Source: Streptomyces tailanensis (lineage in GTDB: Bacteria; Actinomycetota; Actinomycetes; Streptomycetales; Streptomycetaceae). Taken from it: a stretch of 64,000 bases of DNA. The translations under genes and the position numbers were made by a program. Numbering within the stretch: position 1 is the first letter of the stretch; every line of letters begins with the position of its first letter. Shown piece after piece: positions 18,018 to 26,341 of the stretch. Below the pieces are notes generated by a model. The model searched no databases and had not been told where the DNA came from. It worked only from the letters and a program-made list of their open reading frames with translations. The DNA lies in the NCBI RefSeq assembly GCF_008386495.1, contig NZ_VTHJ01000011.1, positions 27,384 through 91,383 on the forward strand, read 5' to 3'.

Positions 18018-19676
18018 ATGTCTGCGGCACCGGGTGGGGGTGACGGGGTGGGTGGGCTGCGGGATGTAGCGGCACCGTTCATGGTGCCCGGCCCCTCGGG
18101 GGTCGCGGTCCGTACCCGACTCAAGGACCTGACCGCCGACGACGAGAAGGTTCTTCGTCTCGTCGGTGACCATCTGGGTTCGCTGGCCTCCCGGGACCTG
18201 AATGCGCGGTGCGCGGCCGGTCTGGAGCATGACAGCGAGCAGTGGGCGCAGCGCAAGCGTGTCCTGACCGAGGAGTCCTCCTCGCGCTGGGCCGGGTCGA
18301 TCACGAAGGCCACCCACGATCAGTGGGCGCTGGCCCGGCGCGGGCAGCTCGCCCACATCCAGAGCCTCGAAGCCGGGATCGAGACGATCACGCACCGCCT
18401 GTCCCTGCCCGTGGGTGAGAAAGGCACCAAGAAGGCTCCGGGTGGCTATGGCACCCGGCAGGTGTGGTTTGCCAAGTCCCGCCGCCTGCACGTGCTCGAG
18501 GACCGGCTTCAGGCGGTGCGGGCGGACCGGGAGGCCGGATGCGTGCGCGTGGTGCGTGGCGGGAAGCGGCTGCTGAACACCCGCCACCACCTGGACGCCG
18601 CTCAGCTCACCGAGGAGCAGTGGCGTGCGCGGTGGCAGGCCGGGCGCCGGTTCCTGAAGGCCGACGGCGAGTCCGGCAAGCGGTTCGGCAACGAGACCAT
18701 CCGCGTCACTGCTGACGGCGAGGTGTCGGTCAAGCTGCCCGCACCGCTTACGCACCTGGCCAACGCCCCGCACGGCCGGTACGTCCTCACCTCCCGCGTG
18801 GCGTTCGCGCACCGGGGCGAGCAGTGGGCCGACCGCATCACCGCGAACCGGGCTGTCGCCTACCGCATCCACGAAGACGTGAGCAGGGGCCGCTGGTACC
18901 TGACCGCGTCCTGGACGATCCCCCCAGTGAAGACCGTGCCGCTGGAAGCGGCCCGAGCCCATGGCCTGATCGGCGTGGACACCAACGCCGACCACCTTGC
19001 CGCCTGGCGCCTCGACGAGCACGGCAACCCCGTCGGCACCCCGCTCCGCTTCGGCTACGACCTCACCGGCACCGCCGCTCACCGCGATGCCCAGATCCGG
19101 CACGCGCTGATCCGGCTGCTCCACTGGGCCAGACGCCACCACCTCGCCATCGCGATCGAAGACCTCGACTTCGCTGCGGAGAAGACCCGGGAGAAGCACG
19201 GCCGCAGGAAGCGGTTCCGCAAGCTGGTCTCCGACCTGCCCACCTCCCGGCTGCGGACCCGGCTGGTGTCGATGGCGACCGAACTCGGCATCCCGGTCAT
19301 CGCCGTCGACCCGGCCTACACCAGCCGGTGGGGAGCCCAGCACTGGCAGAAGCCATTGACAAGCAAGACCCGCAAGACCACTCGCCACCAGGCGGCAGCC
19401 GTGGCGATCGGAAGGCGCGCCCTGGGGCACCCGATCCGGCGACGGACGACACCGCCCCCTGCTCACCGGAGTGATAAGCAGGGGCATCGGACCGTCCAGG
19501 CCAGACCGGGCACTCCGGGGCGTGAGGGACACCGCCCCCGTATTCCCGGACCACGGACACGATCCGTGCGCGCCGGATGCGGAGCGAAAGCGGGGGACCA
19601 GAACGCCCAACACCGTTCGGGGCGTTCGGCTGAGCATGGGTTCTGGCAACAGGACTCACTCCCGCTCAGTTTCTAG
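18018..19676 (+). CDS. TnpB-like RuvC nuclease of an IS200/IS605-type element, without zinc ribbon
   Basis: 552 residues. The N-terminal ~300 residues are rich in Arg/Lys/Trp (RWAGSITKATHDQWA, KSRRLHVLEDRL, GKRFGNETIRV) and are likely the RNA/DNA-binding part. RuvC-like motifs follow: GVDTNADH near residue 319, IAIEDLDF near 380, and VDPAYTSRWG then TRHQAAAVAIGRRALGH near 455. In ordinary TnpB a CxxC...CxxC zinc ribbon sits between the last two motifs; here there are no cysteines and the usual DRDxNAA is TRHQAAA, with His in place of Asp. The last ~85 residues are Arg/Pro/Gly-rich. Part of that stretch is conserved as DNA at the window end, suggesting an RNA rather than a protein constraint. 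No tnpA lies beside it. Confidence 0.85.
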   Translation: MSAAPGGGDGVGGLRDVAAPFMVPGPSGVAVRTRLKDLTADDEKVLRLVGDHLGSLASRDLNARCAAGLEHDSEQWAQRKRVLTEESSSRWAGSITKATHDQWALARRGQLAHIQSLEAGIETITHRLSLPVGEKGTKKAPGGYGTRQVWFAKSRRLHVLEDRLQAVRADREAGCVRVVRGGKRLLNTRHHLDAAQLTEEQWRARWQAGRRFLKADGESGKRFGNETIRVTADGEVSVKLPAPLTHLANAPHGRYVLTSRVAFAHRGEQWADRITANRAVAYRIHEDVSRGRWYLTASWTIPPVKTVPLEAARAHGLIGVDTNADHLAAWRLDEHGNPVGTPLRFGYDLTGTAAHRDAQIRHALIRLLHWARRHHLAIAIEDLDFAAEKTREKHGRRKRFRKLVSDLPTSRLRTRLVSMATELGIPVIAVDPAYTSRWGAQHWQKPLTSKTRKTTRHQAAAVAIGRRALGHPIRRRTTPPPAHRSDKQGHRTVQARPGTPGREGHRPRIPGPRTRSVRAGCGAKAGDQNAQHRSGRSAEHGFWQQDSLPLSF

Positions 19677-19697
19677 GAACGGTGCGCTTCATGAGGT

Positions 19698-19718
19698 GCT
19701 TGATCAACTCGATCAAGC
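19698..19718. repeat. 8-bp perfect hairpin just downstream of the TnpB-like gene
   Basis: GCTTGATC and GATCAAGC flank a 5-base loop, 21 bases after the stop. A small imperfect-loop hairpin at this position is typical of the subterminal hairpins recognised by TnpA in IS200/IS605 elements, so it may mark the right end. Confidence 0.45.
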
Positions 19719-19885
19719 GGTGACTGATGGCACGTGAGGGATGGCACGCGAAAGAGGTGGTTACCCCCCAGTAGTCATGCATGAGCATGCCAGGATCATG
19801 GAACCCGGCATGCCACTTCCCCCACCAAACACCGGTGACCTGAGTCACATCCGCGCGGTGTTCGCGATGTCCAACTCGCCTTCCC

Positions 19886-19975
19886 TTAAAGGCCGTTGAG
19901 GAATTCGGCCATCGTGGCGGCAAATCGGTCGGGTTGGTCGGCGGCTACAGCGTGGCCCGGTGGGCCGAGAAGCGG
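19886..19975 (-). pseudogene. C-terminal remnant of an alpha/beta hydrolase
   Basis: The minus strand reads LLGPPGHAVAADQPDRFA and ends in MAEFLNGL followed by a stop, the usual end of an alpha/beta hydrolase (His of the triad in GHAVAAD). The frame loses all similarity upstream of ~19975, where it runs head-on into the small membrane protein gene. Confidence 0.5.
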
Positions 19976-20197
19976 GAACTCGGCGGGGTCGCGCTCGCCG
20001 TGGCCGGGGCAGCGGCGGCTGAGCAGTGGCGACGGCGGGCCGGGGGCAGGGCCGCCGGGGCACTGGCCGCCGGATATGTGGCCGCGTTCGCCGGGTCGCA
20101 CCCGCTGGCGAAGAAGGTCGGAGCCTGGCCTGCGGTGTTCGGAGTGGCTGGGGCGGTGGCCCTGGCCTCTTGGGTGGTCACCGACCGGCGGGCGTAA
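19934..20197 (+). CDS. Small membrane protein, possibly 5'-truncated
   Basis: Up to 87 residues from a TTG start. Recognisable parts are ELGGVALAVAGAAAA, a basic WRRRAGG turn, ALAAGYVAAFAGSHPLAKK, and IGAWP-type GAWPAVFGVAGAVALASW followed by DRRA. This pattern (two to three helices with SHPLAKK-GAWPAV between them) is common to a small Streptomyces membrane protein family of unknown function. The first ~15 residues overlap the hydrolase remnant on the other strand, so the original start may have been lost. Confidence 0.6.
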   Translation: MVGGYSVARWAEKRELGGVALAVAGAAAAEQWRRRAGGRAAGALAAGYVAAFAGSHPLAKKVGAWPAVFGVAGAVALASWVVTDRRA

Positions 20198-20224
20198 CCC
20201 CACAGTCCCAGGAGCCCCTGCCTC

Positions 20225-21175
20225 TCAGGAGGCCCGGAACGCCTGCCGGTACGCCTGTGGGCTCGTCCCCACCACCCTCTTGAAACGGTCCCGGAACGCC
20301 GTCGGGGAGCCGAAGCCCGCCTGGGTCGCGATGCGTTCGACGGTGTGGTCGGTGGACTCCAGGAGGTACTGGGCGCGGCGTACCCGGGCCCGGTGCAGCC
20401 ACTGGAGCGGCGTCGTGCCGGTCTGTTCGCGGAAGCGGCGGTTCAGGGTGCGGGTGCTGGTGCCGGCGTGGAGGGCGATGTCGTCCAGGGTCAGGTCCCG
20501 TTCGACGTTCTCCTCCAGCCAGCGCAGGAGGGGTTCCATGGTCGCGCCGGCGGGGGCCGGTGGCTGGTCCTGGACGATGAACTGGGCCTGGCCTCCCTCG
20601 CGTTCGAGGGGCATGACGCACATGCGGGCGGTGAACGCGGCGACCGCCGAGCCGTGGTCCTTGCGGATCATGTGCAGGCACATGTCCATGGCCGCGGCCG
20701 CGCCCGCCGAGGTCAGGAACTGGCCGTTGTCGACGTAGAGGACGTTCGGGTCGACGGTCACCTCCGGGTGTCTCGCGGCCAGGTCGGGGGCCGCGATCCA
20801 GTGGGTCGTCGCACGCAGCCCGTCCAGCAGGCCCGTCGCCGCGAAGATGAACGCGCCGACGCAGATCGAGGCGATCCGCGTACCGCTCGCCGCCGCCGCG
20901 TGCAGGGCCTCCGTCACCCCGGGCGGCAGCGGGACGGTCGGGTCCTGGGTGCCCGGCAGGATGATCGTGTCCGCCTCCGCCAGCGCCTCCAGCCCGTACG
21001 GCGCCCGCACGCTGAAGGGCCCCGCCTTCACCTCCCCGTCCCCCTCCACCGAGCAGACCCGCACCCGGTACGCCTCCCGCCCGTCCGGCAGCCGCGCCCA
21101 GCCGAAGGTGTCGATCGGCGCGGAGAGGTCGAACGGGATGACGTCGTCGAGCGCGAGTACGGCCACGGTGTGCAT
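20225..21175 (-). CDS. GlxA-type AraC-family regulator (DJ-1/PfpI plus HTH)
   Basis: 316 residues. The N-terminal DJ-1/PfpI-like domain (about 1-175) has VLALDDVIPFDLSAPIDTFG, ADTIILPGTQDP and the elbow motif ASICVGAFIFAATGLLDG. The C-terminal AraC helix-turn-helix pair (about 215-315) has LDDIALHAGTSTRTLNRRFRE, TPLQWLHRARVRRAQYLLE and IATQAGFGSPTAFRDRFKRV. Family members control catabolic or stress genes in response to unknown effectors. The ATG at 21175 has no strong ribosome binding site; an upstream start at 21220 would add 15 unrelated residues. No obvious target gene is adjacent. Confidence 0.92.
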   Translation of the reverse strand: MHTVAVLALDDVIPFDLSAPIDTFGWARLPDGREAYRVRVCSVEGDGEVKAGPFSVRAPYGLEALAEADTIILPGTQDPTVPLPPGVTEALHAAAASGTRIASICVGAFIFAATGLLDGLRATTHWIAAPDLAARHPEVTVDPNVLYVDNGQFLTSAGAAAAMDMCLHMIRKDHGSAVAAFTARMCVMPLEREGGQAQFIVQDQPPAPAGATMEPLLRWLEENVERDLTLDDIALHAGTSTRTLNRRFREQTGTTPLQWLHRARVRRAQYLLESTDHTVERIATQAGFGSPTAFRDRFKRVVGTSPQAYRQAFRAS

Positions 21176-21328
21176 GGCGGGAGCGTAGGCATGCGCCGGG
21201 TTCCCGCCAAGTAGACACAAGCGGACATGTGCTTCCTGTGGCCTGCCCTCACAGCGCTGGCGAGAATCCGTTGAGGCCTGGCAATCCCGCCACTTCTACG
21301 AGATCGTTCCGCGCCCTACCGTCCCACC

Positions 21329-21799
21329 GTGACCAAGTTCCTCCTCTCCCTCCACGTCCTCGCCGCGATCATCGCCGTCGGGCCGATCACCGTCGCGGCC
21401 AGCATGTTCCCGCCGAGCGCGCGCAAGGCGCTGGCTGAGCCCGACAGCGAACGGGCCGTGTCGGTCGTACGGCTGCTGCATCGCATCTGCCGCGTCTACG
21501 GCGGTGTCGGCATCGCCGTACCCGTGCTCGGGCTCGCCACCGCGATGAGCATGGGGGTGCTGAGCGACGCCTGGCTGATCGTGTCGATGGTGCTGACCGG
21601 CCTCGCGGCCATGGTCCTGCTGGCCCTCGTACTGCCCCGGCAGGAGGAGATCCTGGACGGCGTCGGCAACTCCGCCGCCTCCTCCCCCGACCTCAAAGTC
21701 ACCGCCCAACTCGCCATGTTCACCGGCGTGTTCAACCTGCTGTGGGCCACCGTCACGATCCTGATGATCGTTCGGCCCGGTTCCACCACGGGGGCGTGA
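21329..21799 (+). CDS. DUF2269-like integral membrane protein
   Basis: 156 residues with four membrane helices (LLSLHVLAAIIAVGPITVAA, GGVGIAVPVLGLATAMSMG, LIVSMVLTGLAAMVLLALVL, LAMFTGVFNLLWATVTILMI). The opening KFLLSLHVLAAIIAVGP with its conserved His is typical of DUF2269 proteins. The function is unknown. It begins at a GTG and is followed 37 bases later by the next gene on the same strand. Confidence 0.82.
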   Translation: MTKFLLSLHVLAAIIAVGPITVAASMFPPSARKALAEPDSERAVSVVRLLHRICRVYGGVGIAVPVLGLATAMSMGVLSDAWLIVSMVLTGLAAMVLLALVLPRQEEILDGVGNSAASSPDLKVTAQLAMFTGVFNLLWATVTILMIVRPGSTTGA

Positions 21800-21836
21800 C
21801 TTCCCAGCGGCGCTCGGGTGCGGGCATGATCCGGCC

Positions 21837-22337
21837 ATGCACCCACAGCATTCGGCCTCCCAGGCCTACCTCGCCTCCGTAGCCGCCCGCGTCGCCGCCG
21901 ACGAATGCCGTACCTGGTGGGAGGACTGGGCCGGAGTGCCCGTGTTCGTCGGGCGCCGGGCCGACTTCCGGTGGCGCTGGATGGCGACGAAGCTGCACCT
22001 GTTCACGGTGGCGGCGGCCGTCCACGAGATAACCATCCCGACCATCGAGACCTTCACCGACCAGGTGATGGCGTACGCGAAGAAGACGAAGGGCGGCCTG
22101 CCGGCCGGTCTGCAGACCGGCATCGCCGTCTTCCCCCTGCTGGTCAGCGACCGCGTGGACCCGGCGGCGGTGCGGTGGGCGGAGGCCCAGCAGCGCAACA
22201 AGTGGGCCTGCATGGCCCGGCCCGTCGTCGTCGACAGCACGCAGCAGTACGTGGGCACGTACCGCGGCACTCCGGCCATCGGCATGGCGTACTCCTCGTA
22301 CCTGGAGCGGAAGGCCGCGAGCTACTTCTACGGCTGA
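21837..22337 (+). CDS. Hypothetical cytoplasmic protein
   Basis: 166 residues, soluble, with no signal peptide or membrane helix. The N-terminal half has many Trp (ECRTWWEDWAGVPVFVG, FRWRWMATKLHLF). The second half contains LQTGIAVFPLLVSDRV and ends in SSYLERKAASYFYG. Similar short proteins of unknown function occur in actinomycetes, but I cannot assign a domain. It is likely co-transcribed with the DUF2269 gene. Confidence 0.8.
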   Translation: MHPQHSASQAYLASVAARVAADECRTWWEDWAGVPVFVGRRADFRWRWMATKLHLFTVAAAVHEITIPTIETFTDQVMAYAKKTKGGLPAGLQTGIAVFPLLVSDRVDPAAVRWAEAQQRNKWACMARPVVVDSTQQYVGTYRGTPAIGMAYSSYLERKAASYFYG

Positions 22338-22370
22338 GCGGCGACGACCAAAGCGTGCGACACCCCTTGA

Positions 22371-22838
22371 CTACGACCCGCTCCTGATCAGCCACCCCTC
22401 GGCCGCGCGGTCCACCGGCTCCTTCCTGAACCGCCGCGCCACCGACGCCGTCACCAGTACCCACGCGCCGAGCACCAGGGTGAAGAACGCCCAGGCCAGG
22501 GGCCAGACGGCGGCGTCGGGCGGTTCGGGGTGGGCGTGGAAGGAGACGTACATCAGGGCGGACGGGACCACCGCGACCAGCAGCAACGGCCACGCGAGGG
22601 CGTCCCGGCGGCCGAAGTAGGCCGCGAGGAGCAGCAGGACGAGGGCGAGGACGACCACCCCGGTGACGGTCACGGGGGTCGTCTCGCTGAGGGATCCCTC
22701 CAGTTCGGGCCGGTTGCGCAGATCCCACGGGAGACAGAGGCGGTACGCGGCCGCGGCGAGGGCGGCGCCGAGCAGGCGGGTCAGCCAGCGTTCCGGCCAA
22801 GGGCGCGTGCGCAGGGGGCGGAGCAGCTTCTCGGTCAT
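22371..22838 (-). CDS. Hypothetical membrane protein
   Basis: 155 residues with four predicted helices (LLGAALAAAAYRLCLPW, VTVTGVVVLALVLLLLAAYFG, LLLVAVVPSALMYVSFHA, PLAWAFFTLVLGAWVLVTASV). A basic N-terminus and a charged C-terminal tail probably face the cytoplasm. No domain is recognised. It is convergent with the preceding gene. Confidence 0.75.
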   Translation of the reverse strand: MTEKLLRPLRTRPWPERWLTRLLGAALAAAAYRLCLPWDLRNRPELEGSLSETTPVTVTGVVVLALVLLLLAAYFGRRDALAWPLLLVAVVPSALMYVSFHAHPEPPDAAVWPLAWAFFTLVLGAWVLVTASVARRFRKEPVDRAAEGWLIRSGS

Positions 22839-22997
22839 GCGTACGAGGGTTCCGGGGGCGGCGGCGGGCGGACAGAGTACGGGTACTCAGACCTCGGGGC
22901 GGCACCGGTACTTACCCGTACCTAGGTAGCGGCGCCCCTCGGCCCTTAGCCTGGAACCATCGGACATGCCGGACTTGCGGCACAGAGGGAGGCACGC

Positions 22998-23369
22998 GTG
23001 GGGGACGCGGAGATACCGGCGAAGATACCGAAGGCGGAGCTCCATCGGATGGTCCTGGACCGGGCCGGGAAGTGGAAGGACCGCGGCACCGTGCTGCTGA
23101 TCCTCGCCGCGCTCCTGTGGGGCTACGTGGCCTGGCAGTTGCTCCTCCCCGAGGAGAGCAGCGGTTGCGACGGCGCGCTCTTCGAGAGGCAGAAGACCGC
23201 GGACGGCAACGTCCCCGACTGTGCCGCCGAGCGCCCCTGGCCCCGTCTGCTCGGTGTCCTCGGCCTCTGCGTGCCCGTGTCCATCGCGGGAGCGGTCCTC
23301 TACACGAAGGGGACGCTCGGCATCCTGATGAGCCATCACACCATGGCCCTGACGGACGGCCGACGCTAG
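22998..23369 (+). CDS. Hypothetical membrane protein
   Basis: 123 residues starting at a GTG with a GAGGGAGG ribosome binding site. Two helices (TVLLILAALLWGYVAWQLLL and RLLGVLGLCVPVSIAGAVLY) flank an external loop with two cysteines (SSGCDGALFERQ, NVPDCAAE) that could form a disulphide. The function is unknown. It is convergent with the DUF445 gene, 12 bases apart. Confidence 0.78.
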   Translation: MGDAEIPAKIPKAELHRMVLDRAGKWKDRGTVLLILAALLWGYVAWQLLLPEESSGCDGALFERQKTADGNVPDCAAERPWPRLLGVLGLCVPVSIAGAVLYTKGTLGILMSHHTMALTDGRR

Positions 23370-23381
23370 TACGAGGAGGGG

Positions 23382-24734
23382 CTACGCCCCCAGCGCCCGC
23401 GACACCGTATAGATCAACAGCCCCGCCAGTGAACCCACCACCGTGCCGTTGATCCGGATGAACTGCAGGTCACGGCCGATGTTGGCCTCGATCTTCCGTG
23501 TGGTGTGCTCGGCGTCCCAGCCGGCGACGGTCTCCGTGATGAGCGAGGTGATCTCCTTGCGGTAGGTGGTCACGACGTGCACGGCCGCGCCCTCCAGCCA
23601 CTTGTCGACCTTGGCCTGCGCCAACGGCTCGGTCGCCATCCGCGTACCCAGCGACAGCAGAGAGGCCCGCACCCGCAGCCGCAGCTCACTGCGCTCGTCC
23701 TCGGCGGCGGCCACGATCATCGACCGTACGGCGGTCCAGGCGGAGGCGATGAGGTCCTGGACCTCGCCCCGGCCCAGCACCTCGCCCTTCAGCCGCTCCA
23801 CCCGCGCGCGGGTGTCGGTGTCCGACTGGAGGTCGACGGCGAAGTCGGTGAGGAAGCGGTCGAGGGCGCCCCGCGCCGGATGGGCGGGCGAGTCGCGCAT
23901 CTCGGTGACGAAACGGAGCAGCTCCTTGTAGACCCGCTCGCCGATCCGCCGGTCGACGAAACGCGGGGTCCAGCCGGGGGCGCCGCCCTCGATCGCGTCC
24001 ATCACCTGCAACTCGTTGAGGATCAGCCAGTTCTGGGCGCGGGCGCAGATCAGATCCACGGCCCGCCGGTGGCCGCCGTCGGCGACGACCCGCTCCAGCA
24101 GCTTCCCTATGCCGGGCGCTACCTCCTGGGCGCCCGCCCGCCGGGTGATGGCTTCCCCGACCACGGCCTGGACGTCCGAGTCGCGCAGCACCGTCAGGGC
24201 ACCCCGCAGCGCGGTCGCCAGCTCCGCCGTCACCCGGTCGGCGTTCTGCGGCTCGGCGAGCCACGCGCCGAGCCGGCTCCCGATGCCGACGGCCCGCAGC
24301 CGCTGCCGTACGACGTCCTCGGAGAGGAAATTCTCCCCCACGAACTCACCCAGGGTGACGCCCAGTTGGTCCTTCTTGGTGGGGATGATCGCGGTGTGCG
24401 GGATGGGCAGGCCGAGGGGGTGCCGGAACAACGCGGTCACGGCGAACCAGTCCGCCAGCGCGCCCACCATGCCCGCCTCCGCGGCCGCCGCGACATAGTC
24501 CGCCCAGGTGCCGGCGCCCGCGTGCGAGGCCCACTTGGCCAGCACGTACACCACCGCCACGAAGAGCAGCATCCCGGTCGCGGTCAGCTTCATCCGCCGG
24601 ACGCCGCGCTGCTTCTCCTCGTCGGCGGCGCTGAAGACGGTCATGGTGCGATGCGAGACGCGCGGCGACGGCTCGGCGTCCGCTTCCGCCGTCGTACGGT
24701 CCGTTCCGTCCGTTCCCGCTGTCGTACGGTCCAT
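23382..24734 (-). CDS. DUF445 family membrane protein
   Basis: 450 residues. After ~45 variable residues come a membrane helix (ATGMLLFVAVVYVLAKW) and the DUF445 signature (AAEAGMVGALADWFAVTALF, RHPLGLPIPHTAIIP, LGEFVGENFLSEDVVRQRL). A long helical cytoplasmic or peripheral region and a C-terminal helix (INGTVVGSLAGLLIYTVS) follow. The family is widespread, with an unproven role at the membrane. The first 30 residues are low-complexity TTAGTDGTDRTT; a later start at the Met of MTVFSAADEEK is possible. Confidence 0.88.
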   Translation of the reverse strand: MDRTTAGTDGTDRTTAEADAEPSPRVSHRTMTVFSAADEEKQRGVRRMKLTATGMLLFVAVVYVLAKWASHAGAGTWADYVAAAAEAGMVGALADWFAVTALFRHPLGLPIPHTAIIPTKKDQLGVTLGEFVGENFLSEDVVRQRLRAVGIGSRLGAWLAEPQNADRVTAELATALRGALTVLRDSDVQAVVGEAITRRAGAQEVAPGIGKLLERVVADGGHRRAVDLICARAQNWLILNELQVMDAIEGGAPGWTPRFVDRRIGERVYKELLRFVTEMRDSPAHPARGALDRFLTDFAVDLQSDTDTRARVERLKGEVLGRGEVQDLIASAWTAVRSMIVAAAEDERSELRLRVRASLLSLGTRMATEPLAQAKVDKWLEGAAVHVVTTYRKEITSLITETVAGWDAEHTTRKIEANIGRDLQFIRINGTVVGSLAGLLIYTVSRALGA

Positions 24735-24969
24735 TCACTCCACCCGTTCCTGTCCCCCGTACACATTGTCCCTTTCTCCGCCTTCTCCATACCTTCATGC
24801 CCGCGTGACCCACTGCATGACCTACTCCCGGAACGGATCAGGAGTTCCCGGCGTCTGTCCGGGCGGGGGAACAGATGGGGGTTCTCGCAAGCAACCCCCA
24901 CCCCATGACGCATCATGGGGTGACCACAACGGAGCCTTGGGCTCCACTGCGCAAGGAGTCACACACCGC

Positions 24970-26328
24970 ATGACCAAGCGTCACGCCGGGGGGGTGGGGG
25001 TGTCCCCCACAAGGCACGGCGCAGTCTTGGCGGGCATCGTCACCCTCATCCTGGGGATCTCGGCCGTCATCTACGTCGGCGTCGGCATCGACGACGGCAC
25101 CACCCGGAAGCAGGAGGCGCTCACCCGCGCCCCGCAGGGCAGCGCCGCCCCCGCCTCCACCGGCGTCTGGGTCGGCGCCTGGTCGGCCTCGCCGAGCGGA
25201 CCGGAGGCGGGCACCGAGACGAACGGCCTCGCGGGCCACTCGGTCCGCAACGTCGTGCACACGTCGGCCGCCGGTACGAGCGCCCGCGTCACCCTGTCCA
25301 ACCTCTACGGACAGCGGCCGCTGACCATCACCCACGCCTCGCTCGCCGTCGCCGCCACGGCGAACACCCCCGCCGCCGCGGCCGACACCATGCGCCGCCT
25401 CACCTTCGCGGGCAAAACCACCGTGGTCATCGCCGCGGGCCGACAGGTGGTCAGCGATGCCGTACGGGTCGCGATCCCGCACGACGGCGACGTACTGATC
25501 ACCACCTACTCCCCCACCCCGTCCGGCCCCGCCACCTACCACTCGCAGGCCCGGCAGATCTCGTACACCGCCGAGGGCGACCAGGCGGCGGACGTCACCG
25601 GGACGCCGTACACCACGCAGTCCACGCACTGGCGCTACGTCACCGCCCTGGACGTACTGAGCAACGAGGCCGACGGCACGGTCGTCGTCCTCGGCGACTC
25701 CCTCACCGACGGCATCACCTCGACCATGGGCGAGAACCGGCGCTGGACCGACGTCCTCTCCGACCGCCTCCGTGCCGCCGCCGGCTCCTCCGACGCGCCC
25801 CGCTACAGCGTCGTCAACCAAGGCATCGGCGGCAACCAGGTCCTTGTCAGCGGCCTCGGCCGCCCCGCCGGGAACCCCAGCGGTCTGACCCGTTTCCAGC
25901 GCGACGTACTCGGCCGTACGGGCGTCAAGGCCGTCGTCATCGTCCTCGGCGTCAACGACATCCTGCGCAACCCCGGCCAGGCCGACCCCGACGCGATCGT
26001 CGCCGGCCTCCGCGACCTCGTCGACCGCGCCCACGCCCGCGGCCTGCGCGTCGTGGGCGCCACCCTCATGCCCTTCCACGGCCACCGCGGCTACACCGAC
26101 CAGCGCGAATCCGTACGCCGGGCCATCAACGACCAGATCCGCTCCGGCCGTGTGTTCGACGCGGTGGTCGACTTCGACAAGGCGCTCCGGGACCCGTACG
26201 ACCCACGGCGCCTGCGGAGTGACTACGACTCGGGGGACCATTTGCACCCGAGCGACAGGGGGTACGAGCGGATGGGGGAGGTCTTCGACCTGGAGGACTT
26301 GAAGGGCGCGGCTCCGGCGGAGCTGTAG
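24970..26328 (+). CDS. Secreted SGNH/GDSL-type esterase
   Basis: 452 residues. An N-terminal signal anchor (AVLAGIVTLILGISAVIYVG) precedes a ~180-residue beta-rich module and then the SGNH hydrolase domain. Block I is VVLGDSLTDGI (Ser near residue 242), block II is NQGIGGNQV, block III is LGVNDIL, and block V is DHLHPS with the catalytic Asp/His. This arrangement is typical of secreted Streptomyces lipase/acyl-hydrolases acting on ester-linked groups in polysaccharides or lipids. The ATG at 24970 follows AAGGAG; the long frame upstream of it is non-coding. Confidence 0.9.
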   Translation: MTKRHAGGVGVSPTRHGAVLAGIVTLILGISAVIYVGVGIDDGTTRKQEALTRAPQGSAAPASTGVWVGAWSASPSGPEAGTETNGLAGHSVRNVVHTSAAGTSARVTLSNLYGQRPLTITHASLAVAATANTPAAAADTMRRLTFAGKTTVVIAAGRQVVSDAVRVAIPHDGDVLITTYSPTPSGPATYHSQARQISYTAEGDQAADVTGTPYTTQSTHWRYVTALDVLSNEADGTVVVLGDSLTDGITSTMGENRRWTDVLSDRLRAAAGSSDAPRYSVVNQGIGGNQVLVSGLGRPAGNPSGLTRFQRDVLGRTGVKAVVIVLGVNDILRNPGQADPDAIVAGLRDLVDRAHARGLRVVGATLMPFHGHRGYTDQRESVRRAINDQIRSGRVFDAVVDFDKALRDPYDPRRLRSDYDSGDHLHPSDRGYERMGEVFDLEDLKGAAPAEL

Positions 26329-26341
26329 GGGTCAGTAGGAG

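Noticed and set aside
24508..24969. N-terminal extension of the SGNH hydrolase
   Set aside because: The extension overlaps the DUF445 gene start and promoter; the ATG at 24970 has an AAGGAG site and directly precedes the signal anchor.
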